A stretch of DNA of 34,380 nt from Halorubrum tebenquichense DSM 14210 (GTDB lineage Archaea > Halobacteriota > Halobacteria > Halobacteriales > Haloferacaceae). The stretch lies in NCBI RefSeq assembly GCF_000337415.1, contig NZ_AOJD01000023.1, positions 12,675 through 47,054 of the forward strand, given 5' to 3'. The notes below the pieces were generated by a model. It did no database searches, was not told where the DNA came from, and was given only the letters and a program-made list of their open reading frames with translations. The position numbers and the translations under genes are program-made. Positions 7,508-14,869 of the stretch are shown piece after piece (the stretch's first letter is position 1; each line of letters starts with the position of its first letter).

Positions 7508-7897
7508 TCAGATGACGCGGTTCTGCAGGTAGTCGAGGTGTTTCGCGTTGTAAACGATCTTGACCTCGTCGGTGGCCGGGCTCCCGATACAGGTGAGCCG
7601 GACGTTCTTCTCCTCGACCTCCTCGTCGGAGAGGATCTGCTGCATGTCCATGTCGATGTCGCCCTGCTTGACGATGGACGCGCAGTTCGCACACGCACCG
7701 GCGCGGCACGAGAAGGGCCAGTCGTAGCCCTGCGCCTCGGCGGATTCCAGGATGTACTCGCCCTGGTTGATTTCGAGGGTACCGTAATCCTCCTCGTCGA
7801 GGCCGGCGTCGGCGGCCGCCTCGAAGAGGTCGTCGTCGTCCATCGACCAGCCGTGGTCGTCGAGCACTTCGTAGTTGAGGTATTCTACTGTGGGCAT
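7508..7897 (-). CDS. fdx: Halophilic plant-type [2Fe-2S] ferredoxin
   Basis: The 129-residue protein is a near-textbook haloarchaeal ferredoxin. It begins [14 protein letters not shown], has the acidic halophilic insertion ([20 protein letters not shown], about 20-39), and the cluster ligands C64, C69, C72 (CRAGACANC) and C103. It ends [10 protein letters not shown]. It carries single electrons for 2-oxoacid:ferredoxin oxidoreductases and other soluble redox enzymes. The second of two adjacent ATG codons is chosen, as the mature protein starts PTVEY. It lies between the radical SAM unit and cheF with its own intergenic regions, so it is probably monocistronic. Confidence 0.95.
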   Translation of the reverse strand: MPTVEYLNYEVLDDHGWSMDDDDLFEAAADAGLDEEDYGTLEINQGEYILESAEAQGYDWPFSCRAGACANCASIVKQGDIDMDMQQILSDEEVEEKNVRLTCIGSPATDEVKIVYNAKHLDYLQNRVI

Positions 7898-8132
7898 CAT
7901 CTGCCGGTTTGGTGCCCACGTCATTAGGCTTTGCTGTTCCCCGTCCGTCGCCCCCCGCAAGAGGCCCCGCGTGACCGAACACGTTCGACCGTTCTCGGGG
8001 GTTCGGCGGCCGTCGAGGCGGATCGCGGCGGGTCGAGACAGGTCGAGGCGGGCCGAGGCCGCACGACGGCTCGCGTCGGGCCGCGGGCGGACGAGTGACA
8101 CCTCGTTATCACTACTGATACGGCGTGAGTAA

Positions 8133-8141
8133 CAATAAATA
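8133..8141 (+). promoter_or_regulatory. TATA box of cheF
   Basis: CAATAAATA is centred about 29 bases before the ATG at 8166 and about 20 before the alternative GTG at 8157, so it favours the ATG and a leaderless transcript. Confidence 0.55.
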
Positions 8142-8165
8142 GCGTACGGCGCTCACGTGGTACCG

Positions 8166-9038
8166 ATGGAGGAGTCCGTCGTCGCCGACTTCGTCGGCCG
8201 CGTCCACGCGGCGAGCCTACAGACCGACGAGCCGGCGACCGGTCGCGTGCTCCTGAGCCAGCGTCGGCTGGTCCTCGCGACGGACGACGGCAAGGAGACG
8301 ATCCCGCTCTCGAAGGTGTTCGACGTCGTCGTCGGCAGCGTCCCCGGCGACCTGCGCTCCTTTTTCAACGACAGCGTCACCGTCGCGTACGAGCGCGACG
8401 GGACACGGCGGTCGGCGCTCGTGGAGGGCGAGCCGGACGACATGGACCGGTTCGTCAGGCTGCTGTTCAAGCTGCTGTTGCGGAACGTCGCCGTCACGGT
8501 GCGACACCCGGCGAAGGTCGGCGGCCGCGTCACGGACGCGAGCGACCACCGCGCCTCGGTCTCGGTGTCGCCGGGAGAGATACGGTTCGCCGACTGCCCC
8601 GAGCCGTTCACCGTCGACCTCTCGGCGGTGATCGACTACGAGCGCACGGACCGCACCCTCGGCGGGAAGAAGCGCCCCGCGCTGGTCTTCCGCCACGTCG
8701 ACGGCGACGACCGCACGGTCACGTCGATCACGACCGTGCCGAACAAACGGGTGCTCAACATCCTCGGTCGATACATCAAGATCGAGTACGACGAGGCGAT
8801 GGAGGACCTCGACTCGTTCGACCCGACCGAGGAACAGATGGAGATCCTCGTCTCCATCTACTCCGCCGGCGGCGAGGCGAACATCGCCGACGTGGTCACC
8901 GGCGACGTCACCCAGACGTCGATGATCCTCGACACGCTGCGGGAGGCCGGCCTCGTCGCCGACGGCGAGAGCGGCGCGGCGCTCACCCGGAAGGGCCAGA
9001 TGGTCGTGAGCTCCTACCTCGAATCGGTCAACGCGTAG
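8166..9038 (+). CDS. cheF: Archaeal chemotaxis adaptor CheF
   Basis: The 290-residue protein matches the CheF (formerly DUF439) family. The N-terminal half has repeated beta-rich pleckstrin-like segments (VADFVGRVHAASL, TGRVLLSQRRLVLA, VGGRVTDASDHRASVS). These are followed by NKRVLNILGRYIKIEYDE (about 196-213) and a winged-helix-like end (EEQMEILVSIYSAG, then TQTSMILDTLREAGLV). In Halobacterium, CheF links phosphorylated CheY to the archaellum motor and is needed for tactic switching. No other che or arl gene is in the window, so this copy is an orphan or lies away from the main taxis cluster. The start is fixed by the TATA box spacing. Confidence 0.85.
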   Translation: MEESVVADFVGRVHAASLQTDEPATGRVLLSQRRLVLATDDGKETIPLSKVFDVVVGSVPGDLRSFFNDSVTVAYERDGTRRSALVEGEPDDMDRFVRLLFKLLLRNVAVTVRHPAKVGGRVTDASDHRASVSVSPGEIRFADCPEPFTVDLSAVIDYERTDRTLGGKKRPALVFRHVDGDDRTVTSITTVPNKRVLNILGRYIKIEYDEAMEDLDSFDPTEEQMEILVSIYSAGGEANIADVVTGDVTQTSMILDTLREAGLVADGESGAALTRKGQMVVSSYLESVNA

Positions 9039-9169
9039 GTCGAGAGATCGACGCGTGATGGCCGGGGATCGGCCCGCGTCACGAGCGACCGGCTCCGCGC
9101 CTTCGGGAGCCCGTCCGGGTCGGCCCGCGCGGGGGAAGCTTCATGCCTGTGTAACCGTAGGTATCTCTC

Positions 9170-10075
9170 ATGTCAAACGGTGACCACCGCGGCGGCGAGA
9201 CGCCGCTCGACGCCGTGGTCCGCGAACGAGGAATCGGCTCGCCCGCGGGGGCGGGGGACTCCGGGGGTGAGACGGCGAGCGACGTCGCCAAGTCGGGGCC
9301 GCGGACGGCGCGCGTCCCGGAGGCTCACGACCACGACACGTTCTCCGTCGACGGGATCGACACCGACCGCCGGGAGGGGCTGTTAGAGGCGGTCCTCCGC
9401 GACGTCGACGGCGTCAGCGACGCGTCGGCGACGCGGCGCAACGGGACGGTGGGGGTCCACCACGACCCGTCGCTGTCCCGCGGCGCGCTCCGCGACCTGC
9501 TGGAGGAGTGCGGACTGGTCGTCGCGTCCGGCGACGACGCCTTCGAGGCGCGGCGCGCCTCGCAGTTCGCGTCGGCCCGCGTCGCGGTCGCGGTCCTGTT
9601 CGGCCTGATGGTCGCGACGCCGTACATCGCGGTGCTGTACCCGACGCGCGTCGAGTGGCTGTTCTACGACCCCGTGACGGTCCAGTACCTCCAGTCGATC
9701 CTCGACTCGCGGATGGCGACGCACTTCTTCGTGAACCTCGGCGCGCTCTCCGGGATCGCGTTCCTCGTCGCCTGCGGGCCGATCATCCGCCGCGCGGCCG
9801 CGGCGACGCGCGACGGTCGGTTCGCCAACGAGACCGCGTTCGTCGGCGGCGTCGTCGCCCTGTACGGCTACAGCACGCTGTCCGCGTTCACCGGCCTCGG
9901 CGGCGCGGTCCACTACGACCTGGTCGCGTACGCGGTCGTCGTCGCGACCCTGTGGACGCAGTTCGGCGTCACGGACACCGCGGTCGACCCCGCGACGAGC
10001 GACGAGACCCCGGCGGAGGAGGCTCCGAGCGGCGAGACCGACGAGCCGGTCGCGATGACCGACGGCGGCCGCTGA
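9170..10075 (+). CDS. HMA-like / truncated P-type-ATPase-like membrane protein
   Basis: The 301-residue protein starts with a disordered region, then an HMA-like ferredoxin-fold segment at about 55-120 (FSVDGIDTDRREGLLEAVL, and later GALRDLLEECGLVV). About four membrane helices follow at 137-157, 184-206, 222-243 and 250-266, then an acidic tail. The layout recalls the N-terminal third of a copper-type P1B ATPase. However, the HMA segment lacks the metal-binding CxxC, the membrane part lacks the CPC motif, and the phosphorylation (DKTGT) and ATP-binding domains are missing. It is therefore not an active pump. It might be a sensor, a chaperone or a conserved haloarchaeal family of unknown function. 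Confidence 0.6.
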   Translation: MSNGDHRGGETPLDAVVRERGIGSPAGAGDSGGETASDVAKSGPRTARVPEAHDHDTFSVDGIDTDRREGLLEAVLRDVDGVSDASATRRNGTVGVHHDPSLSRGALRDLLEECGLVVASGDDAFEARRASQFASARVAVAVLFGLMVATPYIAVLYPTRVEWLFYDPVTVQYLQSILDSRMATHFFVNLGALSGIAFLVACGPIIRRAAAATRDGRFANETAFVGGVVALYGYSTLSAFTGLGGAVHYDLVAYAVVVATLWTQFGVTDTAVDPATSDETPAEEAPSGETDEPVAMTDGGR

Positions 10076-10167
10076 CGCGGTCGCAACCCCGCGCCGAGCG
10101 CGGCGCGGGACTGCCGGTTCTCGCTGTCTGTCCGTTCTGTCCGACCGAGCCGAGCGGCTACGGGTGA

Positions 10168-11079
10168 CTACTCGGCGGTCGGTTCGTTCTCGCTGCCCGC
10201 GACCGGCGTCCCGTCCTCGTCGACCGCGACGACGCCCTCGACGGTCACCTCGTCGCCGACGCCGAGGGCGTCACCCCACGAGCGCTCCTCAACGACGGTG
10301 TTGACCATCAGCCGGAAGTCGTGGTCGAAGCGGTCGCTCTCGGTCCACTCCGGGAGCGTCTCCCGGCGGCGGCGGAGGAACGTCTCGCGGAACCCCTCGA
10401 TCTCGACGCCCGAATCCGGGTCACGGGAGGGGACGGCGCAGCGCTGACACGGGTTGACGCCGACCAGTTCCGTGTCGCCGACCGCGACGCGGACCCCCTC
10501 GCCGTGGTCGGCGAACAGCCGGTCCTCGAAGAATGCCGGGCAGTCGTCCAACACGACGTTCGGTCGGAGCCGCCGCCGCATCTCCGTCGCGTCCGCGACG
10601 CCGTCGAACCACGACGCGACGGTCTCCAGCGTCGCCCGCGAGACGACCGTCGGGCCGTGTGCGGCGCGGTCGTCCGGGAAGCCGCCCGCCGGGTCGCGAA
10701 CGAGGTCGACCGCGTAGCCGAGGTACTCGCTCACCCAGTCGGCCAGCGCGTCGCCGTCGTCGGGGAGCGCGAAGGTCCGTTCGTCCGCGGGGGCACGGTC
10801 CGTCTCCGGCCGCGAGAGCGTCACCGCCGTCGGCGTGGCGTCCGTCGGCCCCGCCAGCTCGTACTCGGCGCGGAGCGCGTGGACCGCCGGCTCGCTCTTC
10901 CCGTTCACGTAGCCGCCGCCACCGCCCACCGAGGCCGTCTCGGGGTCGACGCCGGCCTCGACGAGGGCGTACGAGCGGTCGCCGCGGAGCGCGCCCTCGG
11001 GACCGATCGCGGCGCGGTCGACGGCGACGCCGTCACAGGACTTCAGCGGGTAGGCGACGAGTTCGGCGACGCGTGTCAT
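10168..11079 (-). CDS. MOSC-domain protein (YcbX/mARC-like)
   Basis: The 303-residue protein has an N-terminal MOSC_N beta-barrel (VAELVAYPLKSCDGVAVDRA, with LRGDRSYALV at 31-40) and a C-terminal MOSC domain. The key stretch is VNPCQRCAVPSRDPDSG (about 208-224), in which C214 is the conserved cysteine expected to ligand the molybdenum cofactor. Relatives reduce N-hydroxylated compounds using Moco. The ATG at 11079 is the start of homology; the frame continues upstream but would pass through the promoter (a T-rich CTTTTTGTC on the reverse strand). It is convergent with the HMA-like gene. Confidence 0.85.
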   Translation of the reverse strand: MTRVAELVAYPLKSCDGVAVDRAAIGPEGALRGDRSYALVEAGVDPETASVGGGGGYVNGKSEPAVHALRAEYELAGPTDATPTAVTLSRPETDRAPADERTFALPDDGDALADWVSEYLGYAVDLVRDPAGGFPDDRAAHGPTVVSRATLETVASWFDGVADATEMRRRLRPNVVLDDCPAFFEDRLFADHGEGVRVAVGDTELVGVNPCQRCAVPSRDPDSGVEIEGFRETFLRRRRETLPEWTESDRFDHDFRLMVNTVVEERSWGDALGVGDEVTVEGVVAVDEDGTPVAGSENEPTAE

Positions 11080-11130
11080 GGCGGTCGTTCGTCGGGGCGG
11101 ACAAAAAGCGATCGGCCGTCTCAGAGGGTA

Positions 11131-11818
11131 GTGTTCAGATACGCTGATTCCATGCGAAGGCAAAGGATCTGAGCCACTCGTCTGCCGTTTCTGCTTCGGC
11201 GTTGCTGAAACAGTTTGAGAAACTGGCAGTTCTGCGTTTTACCTCACGGAAGACACGTTCGACGCTGTTCCGATTTCCATGTCGTTCGTATCTGAAACCG
11301 AGGCCGTGTTTACGACAGGCTCGCTGAAGTGGAGCCGCGCCATCAACGAGAAAGATCGCGTCATCCACGTCGTGTTTGTCGCGGAGTTCCGCGAAAAACC
11401 GATCTGCGATCACATTCGTTTTTATCGGTTCAAGCCGTGTGTGTAGCAGATCATTTGGTTCGGGATCGACAGCAGCGTACAGCCAATATTGCTCAGTATC
11501 GAGTTGAATCACGGTCTCATCAACCGCGACGTGATTCGGGCTCCGATCCGATTCCGGCTGTAGGTCGGCTTTGTGAACCCAGTTATGAACGGTCGATCGA
11601 GCCGATCAACACCGAATGCCTCAAGAAACAAGATAATATTCGAAATCGATAATCTAGCCAAATAGGGCTGAATACTGAGCTTCATCAACAGCGTCGGAGT
11701 TGTCTCTCGCACCACACGGCCTACGATCATCTCGTCTAGACAGCCGCTGAGGCGGTCGTTTTCGGGCATAGATCACTTTGGAAGCGCACCGCCTCATTTT
11801 CAAACCGTATCTGAACAC
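11131..11818 (-). mobile_element. IS6-type insertion sequence, about 688 bp
   Basis: The ends are perfect 13-base inverted repeats, GTGTTCAGATACG at 11131-11143 and its complement at 11806-11818. They enclose a single transposase frame, interrupted once. Base composition is visibly more AT-rich than the neighbours. The flanking eight bases (AGAGGGTA and CGTCGTCC) do not match, although IS6 elements normally duplicate eight bases of target. Confidence 0.88.
11135..11769 (-). pseudogene. IS6-family DDE transposase, disrupted by one frameshift
   Basis: The N-terminal part (ATG at 11769, MPENDRLSGCLDE, with a helical region ending FGVDR) and the catalytic part (HVAVDETVIQL, IFLVDGAAPLQ, NSVERVFREVKRRT, giving the D-D-E triad) are in different frames. 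Reading on after GVDR, the expected ARSTVHNWVHKADLQPES appears in the other frame, so one base (a G in CGG|CTC, near 11605) appears to be missing. No other stop codon interrupts either part, and the protein ends FAFAWNQRI at TGA 11135. The lesion looks recent. Programmed frameshifting is not usual for IS6 elements. Confidence 0.85.
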
Positions 11819-11870
11819 CGTCGTCCGGTCCCGAACAACGCTTTTGTACCTCCGGCACGCAGCGCCGCGT

Positions 11871-12062
11871 ATGAGCGACGGAACCGTGTCCGTGCCCGAC
11901 GAGCAGTACGAGCGGCTCGCGGCCCTCGCCGCCGCCCGCGGCGTGAGCCCCGAGACGCAGTTGGCCCGACTCATCGACGACGCGTACGCCGGCCTCGACG
12001 GGGAGTCGGACTCCCCCGAGGCCCTCCCGCTCGGCGTCTCCGACTGCTCCGACGGGGAGTGA
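11871..12062 (+). CDS. Small 63-residue ribbon-helix-helix-like protein
   Basis: The ORF begins ATG at 11871. It has a short strand (GTVSVPDEQY) followed by two helices (ERLAALAAARGVSPETQLARLIDDAYAGL), the pattern of CopG/Arc-type DNA-binding proteins, and then an acidic tail. The right end of the insertion sequence lies only 52 bases upstream, so its native promoter may be displaced or supplied by the element. The weak TTTTGTACC at 11842-11850 may serve as a TATA box. RHH assignment is from pattern only. Confidence 0.6.
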   Translation: MSDGTVSVPDEQYERLAALAAARGVSPETQLARLIDDAYAGLDGESDSPEALPLGVSDCSDGE

Positions 12063-12188
12063 GTCGGCCGCCGGACGGGGGAGCCACCCCGGAGCCGCCG
12101 CGCCCGCCGACCCTCCTTTCGCACCCCGATTCGCTCCGTCGTATCCCCGATTCCACCCCGTCTCCGATTCGCTCCGTCGCCCCTCCGC

Positions 12189-13574
12189 TCACTCCTCGTA
12201 GGGCCACCGTCCGCCGGTCTTGAGCTCCTCGACGTACCCCTCGTCGATGGCGTCGCGGATCGACTCTCGCGACCGGTGGGTCGCCTCGATGTCACCGGTC
12301 GCGAACCGGTAGACGGACGCGGCGACGAGCGTCGCCACCTCGCCGAGGTCCCGCGAGTCGAGCTTGTCGAGCGTGTCCGCGTGGGTGTGGCCCCAGCCGC
12401 GACCGGACTGGTCGCTCGTCGTCGACACCATCACGGCCGGGATCCCCTCCTGAACGAACGCCCACTGGTCGCCGTGCGGCGAGATCGTCTCGCCGGTCGC
12501 GAGCGGGGCGTCGAACGCGTCCGTGACCGACTCGAACACCGAGCGCATCCCGTCGAAGCCGTTCGTCCCCACGCGGAGGTTCCGGGAGCTACAGGCCCCG
12601 TCGAGGTTGACGACGCAGGCGATCTCCTCGCGCGGCGTGGTCTCGGCGGCGTGGTACGCGCCCCACAGCCCGATCTCCTCCGAGCCGAACGTGACGAGGC
12701 GGACCCGCGTGTCGAGGTCGTCCTCGACCGTCGCGAGCAGCCGGCCGACCTCCGCGACGAGCGCCGACCCCGCGCCGTTGTCGTTGGCCCCGTCGCTCAC
12801 GTCGTGGGCGTCGACGTGCGCGGTGAGGTACACCGCCTCGTCGGTGTCGGGGCCGACCTCCGCGACCGCGTTCACCGAGGTCGTCGGCTCGTTCCGGCAG
12901 TCGACGTCGAGCGAGACCGTCGGTCGCTCGTCGTCCGCCGAATCCCCGTCGCCCTCCGTCCCCGCTCCCTTCGCGAGCCGCGAGAGCCGGTCGCCGACCT
13001 CCTTCGAGACGCCCACCGCGGGGATCGGGCCGGGACGGTTGTGGTAGCCGATCTCGCCGGTCGGCGGGAGCGCCCCCTCGATGTGGTTCCGGAAGACGAA
13101 CCCGACCGCGCCGCGCTCGGCCGCCGCGACGTACTTCTCCATCCGGTGGATCCAGCGGTCGTGACTGTCGGGGGTCCGCGAGGAGGCCATCGCGACCGCG
13201 CCCTCCAGCGCGTCGCCCGCGGCCGCGAACTCCTCGTCCGTGCCGTCGCCGACGTCGACCAGCGGGGCCGTCGCCTCCCCGCTCGGCGTACCCGGAAGGG
13301 CGATCACCTCGTGGGAGTGCTCGTGATGACGCTCGACCGGTCCCGACACCGACAGCGACGACTCGCCGCGCCACCAGCCGGGGATCTCGAACTCGTCGAG
13401 GCCGGCGTTCCGCAGGCCGGCCGCCTCGAACGCCTCGACGACGCGCTCAGCGCCGCGGCGCTCGCCGGCCGACCCGGCCATGCGGTTCCCGATGTCGGTC
13501 AGGTCGGTGAGGAGGTTCCACCCGAAGTCGCTCGTCCGCGCGTCGCCCGCGACGCGGTCCGGTAGCTCGGTCAT
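12189..13574 (-). CDS. M28-family zinc aminopeptidase with PA-type insert
   Basis: The 461-residue protein contains the M28 co-catalytic zinc site: H253-V-D255 (TAHVDAHD), D265 (GANDNGAG), the Glu pair E299-E300 (FGSEEIGLWG), D325 (VNLDGA) and H396 (GHTHADT). An N-terminal region (about 100-200) with ALEGAVAMASS and GAVGFVFRNH looks like a protease-associated domain inserted before the catalytic core, as in related aminopeptidases. There is no signal peptide or Tat motif, so it is probably cytoplasmic and trims peptides. It is on the same strand as the DUF2270 gene, 57 bases downstream of it. Confidence 0.9.
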   Translation of the reverse strand: MTELPDRVAGDARTSDFGWNLLTDLTDIGNRMAGSAGERRGAERVVEAFEAAGLRNAGLDEFEIPGWWRGESSLSVSGPVERHHEHSHEVIALPGTPSGEATAPLVDVGDGTDEEFAAAGDALEGAVAMASSRTPDSHDRWIHRMEKYVAAAERGAVGFVFRNHIEGALPPTGEIGYHNRPGPIPAVGVSKEVGDRLSRLAKGAGTEGDGDSADDERPTVSLDVDCRNEPTTSVNAVAEVGPDTDEAVYLTAHVDAHDVSDGANDNGAGSALVAEVGRLLATVEDDLDTRVRLVTFGSEEIGLWGAYHAAETTPREEIACVVNLDGACSSRNLRVGTNGFDGMRSVFESVTDAFDAPLATGETISPHGDQWAFVQEGIPAVMVSTTSDQSGRGWGHTHADTLDKLDSRDLGEVATLVAASVYRFATGDIEATHRSRESIRDAIDEGYVEELKTGGRWPYEE

Positions 13575-13631
13575 ACGGCGTGGTTGGACCGGGACCGAAA
13601 AGGGGTTGCGGGTACCGGCGGTGCGGCCGGC

Positions 13632-14339
13632 TCACTTCCACTCGTCGGCGTCCTCGGCGGTCCCCATCTCGCCTTTGGCCTGCCGCGGGGCGCGGCGCAC
13701 CGTCAGCGCCAGCACGCCGAGGTAGAAGCAGACGACGAGCCCCAAGACGAGCGCCCCGGGGATCGCCCCCACCGCGGCGGTCCCGACGACCCCGCTCTCC
13801 GGCGAGGTGAACACGGTGAGCCTGACGACCCACGCGGCGATGAGCACGGAGAACAGCGGGGCGTACACCCGTCTGAGCCGCCGGGACACCGCCTCGACGG
13901 TGGGCATCTTGATCGTCGGCTCGCGGAGGTCCTCGCTCAACAGCTCCCGCCAGTTCGACTGTTCGACGCCCTCCGGGTCGAGCGCGTTCGCGAACACGTT
14001 CTCCTCTAAGAGCCGCACGCGGGACCGCCAGACGTCGAAGGTGCGGTACCGGCGCGTCTCGATCCCGAGGAAGACGCTCAGCATGACGAGTCCGATGAGC
14101 AGCACGTAGTGCGGCCGCGACTCGTTCGAGAAGGTCCACGTCAGCAGCGACGCCGTCACCACCACCGCCCAGTTGGTCGTCCGGTCGATGCGGGTCCGCC
14201 ACGAGCTCGTCCGCCCGAGCTCGCCGCGGTACGTGTGGCCCATCAGCGAGAGGAAGTCGGACCGGTCGCCCGCGGCCTCGGCCGCGACCTCGCGCTCCTC
14301 CCGCGACTCGGGATCGAAGTCCTCCGGTGGGTCGGCCAT
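13632..14339 (-). CDS. DUF2270 membrane protein
   Basis: The 235-residue protein has an acidic N-terminus, then SDFLSLMGHTYRGELGRTSSWR and two membrane helices (NWAVVVTASLLTWTF and YVLLIGLVMLSVFLGIE). A cytoplasmic loop with RRYRTFDVWRSRVRLLEEN and NWRELLSEDLREP follows, and then two more helices near the C-terminus. This matches the archaeal DUF2270 family, whose role is unknown. A good TATA element (reverse GTTTTACCC, 14362-14370) lies about 27 bases before the start. It may be cotranscribed with the downstream M28 peptidase. Confidence 0.8.
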   Translation of the reverse strand: MADPPEDFDPESREEREVAAEAAGDRSDFLSLMGHTYRGELGRTSSWRTRIDRTTNWAVVVTASLLTWTFSNESRPHYVLLIGLVMLSVFLGIETRRYRTFDVWRSRVRLLEENVFANALDPEGVEQSNWRELLSEDLREPTIKMPTVEAVSRRLRRVYAPLFSVLIAAWVVRLTVFTSPESGVVGTAAVGAIPGALVLGLVVCFYLGVLALTVRRAPRQAKGEMGTAEDADEWK

Positions 14340-14421
14340 ACCTCCCGTACCGAGTCGGGACGGGTAAAACCACGAGGCGCGGTCGCTCCCGAAGTGGGTC
14401 GGATCGCTACCGAAACGCTCC

Positions 14422-14757
14422 TCAGGCCGGGTCCGCCGCGCTCACTTCGACCTCCACGTCGGCGGGGTCGACGCCGATCCGAGCGAACTGCGTGCGCACG
14501 TGGTCGCGGGCCGCCTCGACCGCCTGATCGCGGGTGTCGAACCCGCGGGGCATCGGCTCCTCGAAGGCGACGCGGATCTCCTCGCCGTCGACGACGAGCG
14601 GGGAGCCGCCGCTCTCGACCTCGTAGAAGGAGTCGCACACCCACACGTACGGCGCGTCCTCGTTCGGCGCGCCCTTGTACGCCGGCGGCTCCTCGCCGCG
14701 CTCGAACACCGTGCCGGTGAGGTCCGTCCCGCCGCCGCTGCCGCGAACGAGTATCAT
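14422..14757 (-). CDS. Conserved haloarchaeal 111-residue protein (DUF7113-like)
   Basis: The protein begins MILVRGSGGGTDLTGTVFER and continues YKGAPNEDAPYVWVCDSFYE, an acidic beta-rich fold with conserved Trp/Tyr residues. It ends in a helix (AVEAARDHVRTQFARIGVD) and a short strand. I recognise it as a small conserved haloarchaeal family (DUF7113 by recall). The ATG at 14757 is chosen over an in-frame extension to 14898 that would overlap the HerA-like gene. It is divergent from that gene, with 112 bases between the starts. No function is known. Confidence 0.65.
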   Translation of the reverse strand: MILVRGSGGGTDLTGTVFERGEEPPAYKGAPNEDAPYVWVCDSFYEVESGGSPLVVDGEEIRVAFEEPMPRGFDTRDQAVEAARDHVRTQFARIGVDPADVEVEVSAADPA

Positions 14758-14869
14758 GCCACGAGTAGGGAGTCGAGCGGCATAAGGGCCCCGCGACGGC
14801 CCGTCGCTCCGCGAACCGACCGCGCGACCGAGCGGAAACGCTTTCGGCCCGGCGGCCGGTGGATACGCC

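Noticed and set aside
11521..11606. Possibility that the IS transposase uses programmed frameshifting.
   Set aside because: There is no slippery run such as a string of A at the junction, and IS6 elements normally encode one uninterrupted frame; a single-base loss is simpler.
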